Positions 43,191 through 52,691 of a DNA stretch of 53,811 bases are shown here, piece by piece. Made by a program: the position numbers and the translations under genes. The stretch is taken from the NCBI GenBank assembly GCA_002402105.1, contig NVVD01000002.1:239124-292934 (forward strand), written 5' to 3'. Each line of letters begins with the position of its first letter. Positions within the stretch are counted from its first letter, which is position 1. This DNA comes from Candidatus Cloacimonadota bacterium. GTDB taxonomy: Bacteria; Muiribacteriota; UBA6191. The notes beneath the pieces were generated by a model. That model worked only from the letters and a program-made list of their open reading frames with translations, was not told the DNA's origin and ran no database searches.

Positions 43191-45725
43191 TTATTGTTCT
43201 TTTTTCCGATATTTTAAAACAAAGCTACAAAGTTTTTTAAAGCTTTCAATCTCACTTTTTTCCATCCAATTATTTGGGATAGAAACTTCGTATTTTGTTG
43301 TAATACTTTGTATTAATTCAACTATATGTAAAGAATTTAATAAAGATAATATATTTGTTTCTAGCAAAACCTGGTGATTAAATAAATCTAAAATCAACGC
43401 TTTCATTTCAGCTTCTACATTTTCAATAACAAGTATTACTTTAGATTGTTTTGGTTTTATTTTTGTAGATAAAATTTGAACCTGAAGTTGTTTTATGATT
43501 TCCTTTTCTAATAAAGGTTTTACGTTTTTTAGATGAGAGTAGTCTCCAATATATTTAGTTTTAATGGAGATATTTTTTTGATTGTCTAGAATATCGGGCC
43601 AAATATCTATGACGGGTACTTTTAGAGAAGTTAGGGCTTTTTTATAATATTGAGCATAGTTTTTACGGTGTAATTGGGTATCTAAAAAATGATAGTAACA
43701 TTCATTATCTAATTGTTGAGTATTTACAAATTTGGGGTGTGGCTCTAAACCAACACCTGGAGGAGGGGGTACAATCCATGCAAATTGTAAATCGGGTCGT
43801 AACTTGTTTAGATGATTTAAAAAAGCAGAATAAATAGTCATAATATGTTCAATAGCATTAGATAGACTTAATTGGTATTGTCTAATTAAAAATGGGATAT
43901 AGGTTCTGATATCTTGCTCACCAAAATAAAATAAAGCAATCGAGCTTTTATGGAGACTTTGAATATAATTTTCTATTTCTTGTTTTCTTGGCTGTTTATT
44001 TATATTTTCAGCACTAACTACTGGTATTTGCTTTAAAAAAATATTTTTAGCGCAAGTATCTTGGTTATATAACTCATTACTTTGATTAAAAGAGTAGATA
44101 TGAGAACAACCAAGTACATGAATGTTTTTGATTTTTTGTTTTTTATAGAGTTCTAGGTTGGGTAATCGAGCTACTTTTCCACTAGAAGTTTTCATTAGGC
44201 TCTTATATGGGAAAGCTTTAATTTCATCAATAATTATACCGAGTTTTGAATATACTTTTGAAGTGATTTGATTTTCAAGTTTTTGATAGTCATTATCATA
44301 GCTGTTTTGGACTTCAAAAAGTAAAATAATCTTTTCTGTGCTGATTTTGTTATCAAAATCTCCTATACAAACGACACGACCAGAGTAAATATTATTTTGC
44401 TTGCTTACAAAATCTTCAATTTCTTGAGGAAATAGATTGATGCCTCTTGAAATGATTAAGTCAGACGATCTTCCACAGATATATAGTTGATTATTGTAAA
44501 TAAAACCCAAATCTTGAGTATTGAAAAAATGCTCAGTTAAGATAGATTGTTTATTACTATTCCAATAATTATCAATCATATAGTTAGACTGAATAAATAC
44601 TTCAGAATAGTTTGGATAAGAAGATTTACATTGAACTTTTGTATTTTGTAAAGCTATCCCACAAGATGCAATTTTTTTAGAAGAATTTGAATCAATTCGT
44701 ATTTTATTATTGCGAAAATCTTTTTGATTAATTTTTAAATACCAATCATCTTTTTTTATATCAATTTGATGATGAGTCATTGCAAAAATATTTTCAGCCA
44801 TAGCATAGGTAATGGCAAAACTATTTGCTTGTAAGTGATACTTTGAAAACCTATTATAAAATTCAATTAAAGTATCGGGGTCAACTGGTTCAGCACAGCT
44901 TGAAAAGCTTTTTATTGATGATAGGTTATATTTTGTATTACTTTTATTTTTACTCAGATGTTTATAAGCAAAGTTTGGCATCCATGTGTGGGTTGAATTA
45001 AAGTTTTCTATGTCTTCAAATAAAATAAAGGGGTTTTGAATCCAATAAAAAGGGTCAATTAAATGAAGGGAGTAAGATTTAATGATAGGAAATAAAAAAC
45101 ATGCAATTAAGCCCATATCATGATAAAGAGGGAGCCAAGAAATGAATTTGGATTTAGAGTTTAGATTAAGAGTTTGTTCAAAGTCTTTAAAATGTAGAGT
45201 TAATTGTTTGAAATTATATTTAATTGCTTTTGGTAGGCCAGTACTACCACTAGAAAATTGAGCAAACTCAGGGTTTTTTGGAAAGTTAATATTGGTTTTG
45301 CTTGTTAAATAGATATCTGGAGTTGAAATAGGAATATCTATCTTATTTGAAATAATATTAGATGTTGTTTTAGAGGCTAAAATAAGAGAGGGCTTATGTT
45401 GATTGCTTAGGGCTTCTATTTTATGAAAAAAATCTTGGCTACTCACTTTTGAAGAAGGGTGAGCAATAATGGCTGGAATTAGATCACTTGCAAGACAGGC
45501 AAAAAAACTGACAAATAAATCTAAAGAATGCTCAAAAGATAAAAGTACTAATTTTTTTTTAGGTAAGTGTGATAATTGAGCACTAACATTTAAAACAAAG
45601 TAAAAAAAATCAGATTTTTTAATTTTATGAATAGTGGATAAATCTCGAAAACTTAGAAGTTCTTGCTCGTTATTTTTAAGCTCTTTGAAAAAGAAAGAAA
45701 AGTCAAAATCATTTTTATCAATCAA
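43191..45725 (-). CDS. Adenylate-forming (fatty-acyl-AMP ligase-like) enzyme fused to SGNH-like and carrier-protein-like domains
   Basis: 844 aa; TTG start with AAGGAT upstream. Residues ~1-520 are an ANL adenylation domain of the FAAL/acyl-AMP ligase kind: AQFSSGSTGLPKAIKYNF is the phosphate loop, WLPLYHDMGLIACFLFP the FAAL-type block and GRSSDLIISRGINLFPQEIE the hinge. Residues ~530-750 look like an SGNH hydrolase: VLGCSHIYSF (Ser block), YFGEQDIRTYI and GDYSHL (Asp-x-x-His type block). The last ~75 residues resemble an acyl carrier domain (LLNSLHIVELIQSI, with Ser for the phosphopantetheine). It could activate a fatty or amino acid, load it on its own carrier and transfer it to a glycan. 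It lies between a cupin gene and a small gene. Confidence 0.7.
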   Translation of the reverse strand: MIDKNDFDFSFFFKELKNNEQELLSFRDLSTIHKIKKSDFFYFVLNVSAQLSHLPKKKLVLLSFEHSLDLFVSFFACLASDLIPAIIAHPSSKVSSQDFFHKIEALSNQHKPSLILASKTTSNIISNKIDIPISTPDIYLTSKTNINFPKNPEFAQFSSGSTGLPKAIKYNFKQLTLHFKDFEQTLNLNSKSKFISWLPLYHDMGLIACFLFPIIKSYSLHLIDPFYWIQNPFILFEDIENFNSTHTWMPNFAYKHLSKNKSNTKYNLSSIKSFSSCAEPVDPDTLIEFYNRFSKYHLQANSFAITYAMAENIFAMTHHQIDIKKDDWYLKINQKDFRNNKIRIDSNSSKKIASCGIALQNTKVQCKSSYPNYSEVFIQSNYMIDNYWNSNKQSILTEHFFNTQDLGFIYNNQLYICGRSSDLIISRGINLFPQEIEDFVSKQNNIYSGRVVCIGDFDNKISTEKIILLFEVQNSYDNDYQKLENQITSKVYSKLGIIIDEIKAFPYKSLMKTSSGKVARLPNLELYKKQKIKNIHVLGCSHIYSFNQSNELYNQDTCAKNIFLKQIPVVSAENINKQPRKQEIENYIQSLHKSSIALFYFGEQDIRTYIPFLIRQYQLSLSNAIEHIMTIYSAFLNHLNKLRPDLQFAWIVPPPPGVGLEPHPKFVNTQQLDNECYYHFLDTQLHRKNYAQYYKKALTSLKVPVIDIWPDILDNQKNISIKTKYIGDYSHLKNVKPLLEKEIIKQLQVQILSTKIKPKQSKVILVIENVEAEMKALILDLFNHQVLLETNILSLLNSLHIVELIQSITTKYEVSIPNNWMEKSEIESFKKLCSFVLKYRKKEQ

Positions 45726-45743
45726 AACTAATCCTTTAGATAA

Positions 45744-46166
45744 TTATTCAATCCATTTTTGGTAGGTGGTATCTTTATCATCAATATCACATTCCATAGA
45801 TAGTTTATCGGTATATATCATTAAAAAAAAATCAGATATGCCAGTATTTTTAATAGCATGCAGATATTTAGGTGGAATTTGAAGTACTTTCGGGTCATTT
45901 TCAGACATTTTAATTTCAAGAGTGTCTAGGGTTTCTAAGTCTTTAAAGTAGACTGTGGCTTCGCCTTTAACAAGGTAAAAAAGTTCATATTTTTGTTTAT
46001 GCCAATGGTTGCCTTTGACAATATTTGGGTGAGCAGTAGTTAAAAAACATTGACCAAACTCTTGATGAGTTTTTGGTAACATTTCTCTTTTAAAAACTTC
46101 TTCTAAATAACCTCTGTTATCTTTATGACGTGTTAATTGAAATTGTTTAACTTTTATTGAGTTCAT
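45744..46166 (-). CDS. Cupin-fold sugar-nucleotide-modifying-type protein (WxcM/CapF C-domain-like)
   Basis: 140 aa from the ATG at 46166, chosen because AAGGA lies 8 nt upstream; the longer frame runs into the CreD gene. HKDNRGYLEEVFK, FLTTAHPNIVKGNHWHKQKYELFYLVKGEATVYF and QIPPKYLHAIKN are the motifs of the cupin that forms the C-terminal domain of CapF/WbjC and of the WxcM/FdtA sugar isomerases. The conserved His residues in GNHWHKQKYELF bind metal or substrate. It is followed 18 nt later by the adenylation fusion, supporting a role in decorating a surface sugar. Confidence 0.8.
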   Translation of the reverse strand: MNSIKVKQFQLTRHKDNRGYLEEVFKREMLPKTHQEFGQCFLTTAHPNIVKGNHWHKQKYELFYLVKGEATVYFKDLETLDTLEIKMSENDPKVLQIPPKYLHAIKNTGISDFFLMIYTDKLSMECDIDDKDTTYQKWIE

Positions 46167-47475
46167 GTGAGTCATCCTTTTGATGGCTGAGATTATACCA
46201 GTCAATATGTCTGGTTAAGTACATTGATGTAGATAAAACTATAAATAGTCCGAAACTACCTAAAAGTAGAGCCATATCTTTAAGTTGTAATAAAATAAAT
46301 AAAAATCCGTATAAGATGGTTAATACTCCACAAACAGCTATTGCCATTTGATTGCTCTTTAAAATAGACTTTGCATAAAGGGTTATTATAGATACGGTTG
46401 CTATTGTTGCAATGAGGTAAGCAATATCAAAATCTATATATTCTGAAATAGATAAGAGTAAGGTATAAAAAACAATTACAGCTAAACCAATTAATAAATA
46501 TTGAATAGGGTGGACTCTTCTATTGTTTAATATTTCACAAAAGAAAAAAGCTGTAAATGTAAATAAAATAAACATAAAAGCATACTTTACAGACCTCATA
46601 GTCTGTTGATAAACATCTGCTTCAATAAATAATTTTACTCCAAAAGATGATTGGTCTATTCTGTGCTGACTTTCGATCCATTTTTGGGGATAATTACGAT
46701 TAAGATTTAAAATTTTCCATTTAGCTTCAAAGCCTTTTTTAGATATTTTTCTTTCATTTGGTAGAAAAGAGCCGTTAAAGCTAGGGTCAGGCCAACTTGA
46801 CTTGAGGTTTAAGTAGGTTTCTTTACCAATAGGGGTAAACTGGATATACTCACTTCCTTTGATAATGGTTGATATTTTAAATTTTAGTTTATTTTGTTGA
46901 TTGATTTTAATTCTGGCATGGACCCCCGAGCTTAATACATCTTGGCAAATTAGCCCAGGCTCAAGTTTCATACTTTTTGAATTAACAATAAAAGTCATTT
47001 TATCACTGATTCCTTTAGTATCAGAAACTCCAATACTAAAAAAAGCATCGTTAAATTGAACATATTCAGGGCTAATTCCAAGTCCTGTTAAATCGGGATA
47101 AGAAAATTCACCTTCCATTTGAATGTTAGACTTATAAACAACAGTTTCATATAAGCTACGATATCTTTTCTCAGGAAAAAGCTCTCCGACTATTGATAAT
47201 TTATCGGGTAAAAAATGAATGTATTTTTGATAGTGTTTTTTATGCCCTTTGTCATCAGTAAAGTGATGTTTATAGGGGAGTGTTAAAATTGGGCCAGATA
47301 TGGTTTGTTGCTGTCCCCATTTTTCACTAATTTCTCTAATTACGGTATTTCGTCTATTTTTTCGCTCATAAACTAGGCTAGTAACCATAGCAGTTGGAAT
47401 AAGTAAAACTAATATTAAAAAGGCAATAATTAAGGCCTTTAAGCCAATAGAATCTTTATTTTTAATAGGTGACAT
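46147..47475 (-). CDS. creD: CreD family inner-membrane protein
   Basis: 442 aa, ATG with GGAGAG upstream. An N-terminal TM (residues ~12-33, ALIIAFLILVLLIPTAMV) precedes the CreD signature EISEKWGQQQTISGPILTLPY, a long periplasmic domain (ELFPEKRYRSLYETVVYKSNIQMEGEF) and five to six closely spaced TM segments at the C-terminus (from about residue 296). CreD is an envelope-stress protein of the CreBC regulon; no creBC is seen here. Its last 20 nt overlap the start of the cupin gene, so it is part of this operon. Confidence 0.85.
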   Translation of the reverse strand: MSPIKNKDSIGLKALIIAFLILVLLIPTAMVTSLVYERKNRRNTVIREISEKWGQQQTISGPILTLPYKHHFTDDKGHKKHYQKYIHFLPDKLSIVGELFPEKRYRSLYETVVYKSNIQMEGEFSYPDLTGLGISPEYVQFNDAFFSIGVSDTKGISDKMTFIVNSKSMKLEPGLICQDVLSSGVHARIKINQQNKLKFKISTIIKGSEYIQFTPIGKETYLNLKSSWPDPSFNGSFLPNERKISKKGFEAKWKILNLNRNYPQKWIESQHRIDQSSFGVKLFIEADVYQQTMRSVKYAFMFILFTFTAFFFCEILNNRRVHPIQYLLIGLAVIVFYTLLLSISEYIDFDIAYLIATIATVSIITLYAKSILKSNQMAIAVCGVLTILYGFLFILLQLKDMALLLGSFGLFIVLSTSMYLTRHIDWYNLSHQKDDSHELNKS

Positions 47476-47491
47476 AATCTCTCCATTTGTG

Positions 47492-47920
47492 TTAAATGAT
47501 TTCTATGATAGTTGTTTTTGGAATAAAATGAATGACTTTTTTTTGAATTTCTAGGATTTCTTTTTTAAGGTAAGGCTCTTTTTGACTTTGCCCCCAAACA
47601 ACATCAGGCCAGCTAACATCAGCTTTATGTCGACCAATAACATGAATGTGAATTTGTGTAACCATATTACCTATAGAGGCTACGTTTATTTTGTCGGTGA
47701 TGTATTCACTTCTAATGAAAGCAGAAATTTTAGAGGATTGTTTTAGTAAGTTAATTTGCTCAGACTCATCTAATTGGTCAATTTGTTGGATTGAAGTTTT
47801 AGGCACAATAATAAACCATGGGTATAATTTATTATCTAATAATAAAATGAGAGAGTTGTCCCACTTTGCTATTGTATAGCAATCATTATTGAGTCTAGAA
47901 TTTAATTGAAATTGAGTCAT
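47492..47920 (-). CDS. HIT family hydrolase, Q-x-H-x-H subfamily
   Basis: 142 aa from the ATG at 47920, which has AGAGGA upstream and overlaps the previous stop (ATGA). WFIIVPKTSIQQIDQL and VTQIHIHVIGRHKADVSWPDVVWG are typical of the proteobacterial HIT group where the first His is Gln (Q-I-H-I-H-V). HIT proteins hydrolyse dinucleoside polyphosphates or adenylated small molecules. The middle His of the triad is kept, so activity is likely. It could hydrolyse AMP conjugates made by the adenylation enzyme encoded downstream, which is inference. Confidence 0.85.
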   Translation of the reverse strand: MTQFQLNSRLNNDCYTIAKWDNSLILLLDNKLYPWFIIVPKTSIQQIDQLDESEQINLLKQSSKISAFIRSEYITDKINVASIGNMVTQIHIHVIGRHKADVSWPDVVWGQSQKEPYLKKEILEIQKKVIHFIPKTTIIEII

Positions 47921-48378
47921 GAGTCCTCTTTTTTTAAACAGCATTGTTTGATATTAGTATTATAATCTGGATTGATTTTTTGTATTATTTTTTTGATTGT
48001 ATTTAAGCAACATTTACCGATAGGGTTTTTAATTTCACAGTTACATCCACTCAATTTCATAGAACTCTTAATTTGCTCAATTATATCGCAATTTTTAGAG
48101 GTTTTTAACTGTGTTTCGATATCTTGAATAGAATGATTAAAGCAATAGCAAATAGGGCGGGGATTAAGGCTTTCTTTTAATCCAAAACGTGTATGAATAT
48201 CATTTTTTGTGAATTGTTGTTTTAGCTGAGTAGAAAAGTAAACAATTTGGCATTTTTGAGTGGTACATACAAAAAAAGTGCCTTTTAGATCGTTTAAATT
48301 AGTTTTTAAGTGTGACTGTAGCGCCAAGTTACTTACATTATCAGATTTCTGTTTACATGATGGGCAGGTATTTGTCAT
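47917..48378 (-). CDS. Cys-rich CopZ/BFD-like [2Fe-2S] and zinc-binding protein
   Basis: 153 aa. The N-terminus has CPSC (Cys5, Cys8) with Cys38 and Cys43, a likely zinc site. The C-terminal half has ICYCF (Cys77, Cys79) and GCNCEIKNPIGKCC, the pattern of the bacterioferritin-associated-ferredoxin-like [2Fe-2S] domain also found in archaeal CopZ. Such proteins are metal chaperones or iron-sulfur carriers. No copper ATPase or ferritin gene is next to it. It overlaps the HIT gene by 4 nt (ATGA), so the two are translationally coupled. Confidence 0.78.
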   Translation of the reverse strand: MTNTCPSCKQKSDNVSNLALQSHLKTNLNDLKGTFFVCTTQKCQIVYFSTQLKQQFTKNDIHTRFGLKESLNPRPICYCFNHSIQDIETQLKTSKNCDIIEQIKSSMKLSGCNCEIKNPIGKCCLNTIKKIIQKINPDYNTNIKQCCLKKEDS

Positions 48379-48443
48379 AACTTTTCTCTTTATATACTTA
48401 TACTCGAATGTAAGTGGTTTTCTTATTTTGGGTATATAATAAA

Positions 48444-48467
48444 AATAGACCCTTTTGAGGGTCTATT
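48444..48467 (-). terminator. Rho-independent terminator of the SulP gene
   Basis: A 9-bp perfect stem, AATAGACCC (48444-48452) with GGGTCTATT (48459-48467), 6-nt loop; on the minus strand it is followed by TTTTATTAT. It separates the SulP gene from the metallochaperone-HIT-CreD run. Confidence 0.8.
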
Positions 48468-48510
48468 ATTTTATAAGAAAGGGTGTATTTTTAAAATAAA
48501 ATTTTATATT

Positions 48511-50157
48511 TTAACCCAGTTTGTCATCGGCTATATGCCACTCTAAGTCTTCGATAACACTTAATTCTACAATACTATCTGCTTTTTCTAGAAGAGCAGC
48601 ACATTCTTTACTTAAGTTTAATAGATGAAGTTTTTTATTGTATTGCTGGTAGCGCTCAGTAATATTTTGAAGGGCTTCTATGCCTGAGTGATCCCAAACT
48701 CTAGAGTTGATAAAATCTATTACAACGTGTTCTTCATCTGAATTAAAATCAAAAATATCTTTGAAAGATGAAACAGAAGCAAAAAATAGGGGGCCATACA
48801 AGGTATAAATGGTTTTATTTTTTTGGACTTCCTTTTTTGCATGCATAGATTTTCCATGCTCCCACGCAAAAACTAGAGCTGACATTATGATTCCAACTAA
48901 TACAGCAATGGCTAAATCAGCAAAAACTGTAATGATTGAAACGCTGGTAATAACGATAATATCTGTAAGTGGGATTTTTCCGTGGAGTCTTAAACTTGAC
49001 CATTCAAAGGTTCCGATTACTACTAAAAACATTACTCCAACAAGTGCAGCGAGTGGAATGACTTCGATTAGACTTGAGCCAAATAGTATAAAACAGAGTA
49101 GAAAAACAGCTGCAGAAATCCCTGAAGTTCTTCCTCTTCCTCCTCCTCTAATATTAATCATGCTTTGTCCAATCATTGCACAACCACCCATTCCACCAAA
49201 AAAACCATTGATTAGATTAGCAAAACCTTGACCAACACACTCTTGATTACCATTTCCACGAGTTTCAGTTAATTCATCTATCAAACTTAGAGTCATTAGT
49301 GATTCAATGAGGCCAACAGCAGCGGCCAAAACAGCATAGGGGAAAATTAATTTAAGTGATATCAAGTTAAAAGGCATAGTAGGTATAGAAAAGCTGGGTA
49401 ATCCAGCTGCAATGGTAGTAATGGTTGCATCATTGTCTTGTACAAAATCTAAGACGGTTCTAACAGAGCCAGGATTGCTTTTATTTAAGAAGTATCCAAT
49501 AGCAGAGACTACTACAATTCCAACTAAAGTTGCAGGTAATGCTTTTGTTAGTTTTGGTAAAAACATACCAATAGCCATTGTTAAAACAATTAGGCCACAC
49601 ATTATAAGTAAAGGGGTTGATGCGAGTAGCTCTCCACCTACATAAAATTGTCCTAGTTGAGCATTAAAAATAATAATAGCTAAACCATTAACAAAACCAA
49701 GCATTACAGGATGAGGTACAAGACGAATAAATTTGCCTAGTTTTAAGATGCCAAATAATATTTGAAGTAGCCCCATTAAAATTACAGCGCCAAATAGGTG
49801 GCCTAATGCATCTGACATTATAGCATCAGCACTTAATCCAGCTGCTTTTCCTGCTGTAACCACTCCAGCAATTAAAGGGGCATATATGATGGCTACTGCA
49901 CCTGTTGCACCAGAAATCATTCCAGGGCGGCCGCCAAAAACAGCAGTGATTATTCCCATCATAAAAGCGGCATATAAACCGACTTTTGGATTAACGCCTG
50001 TAACAAATGAAAATGCTATTGCCTCTGGGATAAGAGCTAAAGATACAGTCAGACCAGATAAAATGTCATTTTTTAGATTTGTAGGCTTTTCTATTTTAAG
50101 AGATATAAGTCTATTGTCTGTATGAGTGTGTTCGTTTGAGTGTTTTTTTTGAGTCAC
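48511..50157 (-). CDS. SulP family anion transporter with STAS domain
   Basis: 548 aa; GTG start with AGGA 8 nt upstream. About ten hydrophobic segments in residues ~25-430. Signature blocks are GLTVSLALIPEAIAFSFVTGVNP, FGGRPGMISGATGAVAI and ECVGQGFANLINGFFGGMGGCAMIGQSMIN. The C-terminal ~110 residues are a STAS domain (HVVIDFINSRVWDHSGIEAL) that controls transport. SulP proteins carry sulfate, bicarbonate or other anions. The NGFFGGMGGCAMIGQS block is seen in the bacterial group that includes BicA-like bicarbonate transporters, so the substrate is open. Its own terminator follows. Confidence 0.92.
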   Translation of the reverse strand: MTQKKHSNEHTHTDNRLISLKIEKPTNLKNDILSGLTVSLALIPEAIAFSFVTGVNPKVGLYAAFMMGIITAVFGGRPGMISGATGAVAIIYAPLIAGVVTAGKAAGLSADAIMSDALGHLFGAVILMGLLQILFGILKLGKFIRLVPHPVMLGFVNGLAIIIFNAQLGQFYVGGELLASTPLLIMCGLIVLTMAIGMFLPKLTKALPATLVGIVVVSAIGYFLNKSNPGSVRTVLDFVQDNDATITTIAAGLPSFSIPTMPFNLISLKLIFPYAVLAAAVGLIESLMTLSLIDELTETRGNGNQECVGQGFANLINGFFGGMGGCAMIGQSMINIRGGGRGRTSGISAAVFLLCFILFGSSLIEVIPLAALVGVMFLVVIGTFEWSSLRLHGKIPLTDIIVITSVSIITVFADLAIAVLVGIIMSALVFAWEHGKSMHAKKEVQKNKTIYTLYGPLFFASVSSFKDIFDFNSDEEHVVIDFINSRVWDHSGIEALQNITERYQQYNKKLHLLNLSKECAALLEKADSIVELSVIEDLEWHIADDKLG

Positions 50158-50507
50158 TTTTTAATTCCTAAGAGTTTTAAGTTTAGAACTTTTCTAGTTA
50201 TAAGAAAAGCAGTTCATAAGGTCTATAAAAAGTCATTAATGAGATGCTTTTGAGTTTGATATTGCTAGTATTTATTGCATTATTGATGACTTCTAAAATT
50301 TTTATTAGCTAAGTTGCTACTTAAAAATGAAATCCAAAGTCTACAATTCTAAAATAATTGGAGTGCAGACTAGCAATAAGAAAGGTTATTTCATAGTTAT
50401 ACTATTTGATAAGTATCAATTTAGAACTATAAAAGATTATAATTACAAAACCAGTGCTAAAAAATAGTAATTGAAACAAAAAGTGAAGGTTTCACGTATT
50501 ATTACTA
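50158..50507. other. 350-nt intergenic region with no gene
   Basis: I see no ORF with an RBS, no tRNA-like fold and no clear repeat. Near its right end TTGAAA (50471-50476) and TATTAT (50497-50502) could be promoter parts of the downstream subtilase, but the spacing (20 nt) is long and the -10 would lie only 5 nt from the ATG, so a leaderless transcript would be needed. Confidence 0.4.
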
Positions 50508-52139
50508 ATGAGATATTTACTAAATTTAATGTTACTTTTTTTATGTACTTACCATCTGTCTTTTAGTGGCGGAATGTATAAGAGCTACTTGGTTAAGGTA
50601 AAATCAAAATCTAGACCGTTTAGTCCCGGTGATCAGCGAAGTAATATTGCGCGTATCAAGGATCAGGGTAATGACTCTTTAAGTTCTTTAGAGGCTTTAT
50701 TGTTAAAGGAGCTTTCACAAGTTAACTTAAATTTAAATGGACCAAGAAGAGCTTCAAGTCCTAAAGTTAAAAAAATACAAAAACTTTGGTTTATTAATAC
50801 TATTAGGGTTATTTGTCGTTTTGACTTTTTAGATAAAATAAAATCTCAAAAAGATGTTATTGAAGTTATTCCAGATGAGTTAGTTTATTTAAGCTTTGAA
50901 AATAATGATGATGAAAGTGAAATATCTTTTTTACAAAATAGTGGATTAAGTGACTTACATGATCAAAAAATCACTGGTAAGGGTGTTCGTATCGGAGTGA
51001 TAGATACTGGTATTTTAAATCATGAAGCATTTAAAAATAAAATATTAATTTATAAAAATTTTACTAAAAGTAAAATAGAAGGACAAGTTGATCCTATTGG
51101 CCATGGTTCTCACGTAAGTGCTATTTTAGTCGGGGAAAAAATGAACGATCGTCAAATAGGGGTTGCACCGGACTCTAAATTGATTGTTGCAAGGGCAATT
51201 GAAAGAGTCTCTAATTTAGGTTCACAAGCTCTTGTAAAAAAAAGAGTTCAAGCTTTTGCTTCTAAAATACTCGAGGCGATGCAATGGATGCTAGACCCTG
51301 ATCAAAACCCAGATACTGATGATTTTCCAAAAATTATTAATAACTCATGGGGGTTTACAGAATCGATGCCTCTTAGTAAAGGATTCTTTGATAGTGCTAT
51401 TGCGAAATGGAGAGAACTTGGTATTATTCCTGTTTTTGCCGCTGGTAACATGGGGAGAGAGGGTGAAAATTCTATTTTATTTCCAAGTAATTCTTACGAA
51501 GTTATTACTGTTGGAGCATTAAAAGGGGCTTCATTAGCAAAATTTAGCTCTATTGGAAGTGATGCTTTAAAAAAGCCTGATTTTGTTATGCAAGGTTATC
51601 GAGTTTACTCTTTGATGAGAAAAAGAAGTGGTGAAGTTGCTTATGGTTATCAATCAGGAACTTCAATGGCATCTCCAAAACTAAGTGCTTTGATTGCTCT
51701 AATGTATCAAGTAGATCCATTTTTAAACTATGATGAGGTTTATTCTTTATTAAAAGAATCTAGTCAAGATTTAGGTGAAGATGGTTTTGATAAAAAATAT
51801 GGTTGGGGGTACCCAGACATGAAATTAGTTATTGAAAATGTTAAAATTAATTTAATAGAAAAAACTAATTCAGGAACAAAATCCACTTTTAAATACTATT
51901 CTCATTATAGTTCGCAAGAAGAAAAAACAAAAGAGATAAAAGAAAATATAATCAATCTTGAAAAATCTTACGAAAACTTTATTAAACAAATTTTGGCCGA
52001 TCATAGGATGTTTTTATTAAATTCATGGGAAGTGGAATTAAATAAAGAAGCTAAAAAATTTCCGAAACTATATCAAAAATTAAAAGCTAAGGTTCATAGG
52101 ATTAAAAAATTTAGTAGCATTTTTACAGGTGAAAATTAA
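50508..52139 (+). CDS. Secreted subtilisin-like serine protease (S8)
   Basis: 543 aa. Signal peptide about residues 1-21, then a pro-domain-like segment (about 25-130). The catalytic triad is complete: Asp166 in IGVIDTG, His199 in IGHGSHV, Ser386 in SGTSMASP, with Asn314 in AAGNMG for the oxyanion hole. The C-terminal ~110 residues are helical and coiled (EEKTKEIKENIINLEKSYENF) and not part of the protease fold; they may anchor or tether the enzyme. No good SD lies before the ATG. The next gene starts 2 nt after the stop. Confidence 0.92.
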   Translation: MRYLLNLMLLFLCTYHLSFSGGMYKSYLVKVKSKSRPFSPGDQRSNIARIKDQGNDSLSSLEALLLKELSQVNLNLNGPRRASSPKVKKIQKLWFINTIRVICRFDFLDKIKSQKDVIEVIPDELVYLSFENNDDESEISFLQNSGLSDLHDQKITGKGVRIGVIDTGILNHEAFKNKILIYKNFTKSKIEGQVDPIGHGSHVSAILVGEKMNDRQIGVAPDSKLIVARAIERVSNLGSQALVKKRVQAFASKILEAMQWMLDPDQNPDTDDFPKIINNSWGFTESMPLSKGFFDSAIAKWRELGIIPVFAAGNMGREGENSILFPSNSYEVITVGALKGASLAKFSSIGSDALKKPDFVMQGYRVYSLMRKRSGEVAYGYQSGTSMASPKLSALIALMYQVDPFLNYDEVYSLLKESSQDLGEDGFDKKYGWGYPDMKLVIENVKINLIEKTNSGTKSTFKYYSHYSSQEEKTKEIKENIINLEKSYENFIKQILADHRMFLLNSWEVELNKEAKKFPKLYQKLKAKVHRIKKFSSIFTGEN

Positions 52140-52141
52140 TA

Positions 52142-52465
52142 GTGTCAGAGTCTAAAAAATTCACTCGAATAAATGAATCATTTATTTGCGAAAATTGTAA
52201 AAAAGATGTGCTGATGTCTCCTGGTGGAAAGTGTCGAAACCATTGCACTCATTGTTTATATTCATTACATATAGACATAAATCCAGGAGATCGTTTATCT
52301 AATTGTGGTGGGATGTTGAAACCAGACTTTATAGAGGTAAAATCAAACAAAAATATAATTCATCATAGATGTTTAAAGTGTGATGAAATCAGGCCAAATA
52401 AATGTGCAGAAGATGATGATTTTGGAACTATTTTGAAAATTATGCAAAGTAGTAAGCTTAAATAG
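52142..52465 (+). CDS. RNHCP-domain zinc-binding-type protein
   Basis: 107 aa, GTG start 2 nt after the protease stop. The central motif CRNHCTHCLYSLHID (Arg-Asn-His-Cys-x-x-Cys) defines the RNHCP family, with CENCKK before it and HHRCLKCDEIRPNKC after it, giving paired Cys residues for metal binding. Function unknown in the family; nucleic-acid binding is often assumed. Co-transcribed with the protease. Confidence 0.88.
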   Translation: MSESKKFTRINESFICENCKKDVLMSPGGKCRNHCTHCLYSLHIDINPGDRLSNCGGMLKPDFIEVKSNKNIIHHRCLKCDEIRPNKCAEDDDFGTILKIMQSSKLK

Positions 52466-52609
52466 TATTCTAAAAACAATTAACTGTAAATCTCTCAATA
52501 AAATCGACTAATATACCGAGATAGAAGCTAGGAAACTGTTTATATTTTCTTTAAATCCTATAAATTAGATAGTATTAAAAGTAAAGAATAGATTAGCTTA
52601 GTATAGCTA

Positions 52610-52637
52610 TTAGAAAGTAAAATGCTTTAGCTATAAT
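52610..52637 (+). promoter_or_regulatory. Possible promoter of the acidic repeat protein
   Basis: TTAGAA (52610-52615), 16-nt spacer and TATAAT (52632-52637), about 55 nt before the ATG at 52692. Confidence 0.4.
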
Positions 52638-52691
52638 TGTGGTATCTAAGATAAAAGTTAGTAATTATGCAGAAATTATTAAGAATGATTT

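Noticed and set aside
48809..50125. Plus-strand frames inside the SulP transporter gene
   Set aside because: They oppose a complete membrane transporter with STAS domain and have no recognisable content.
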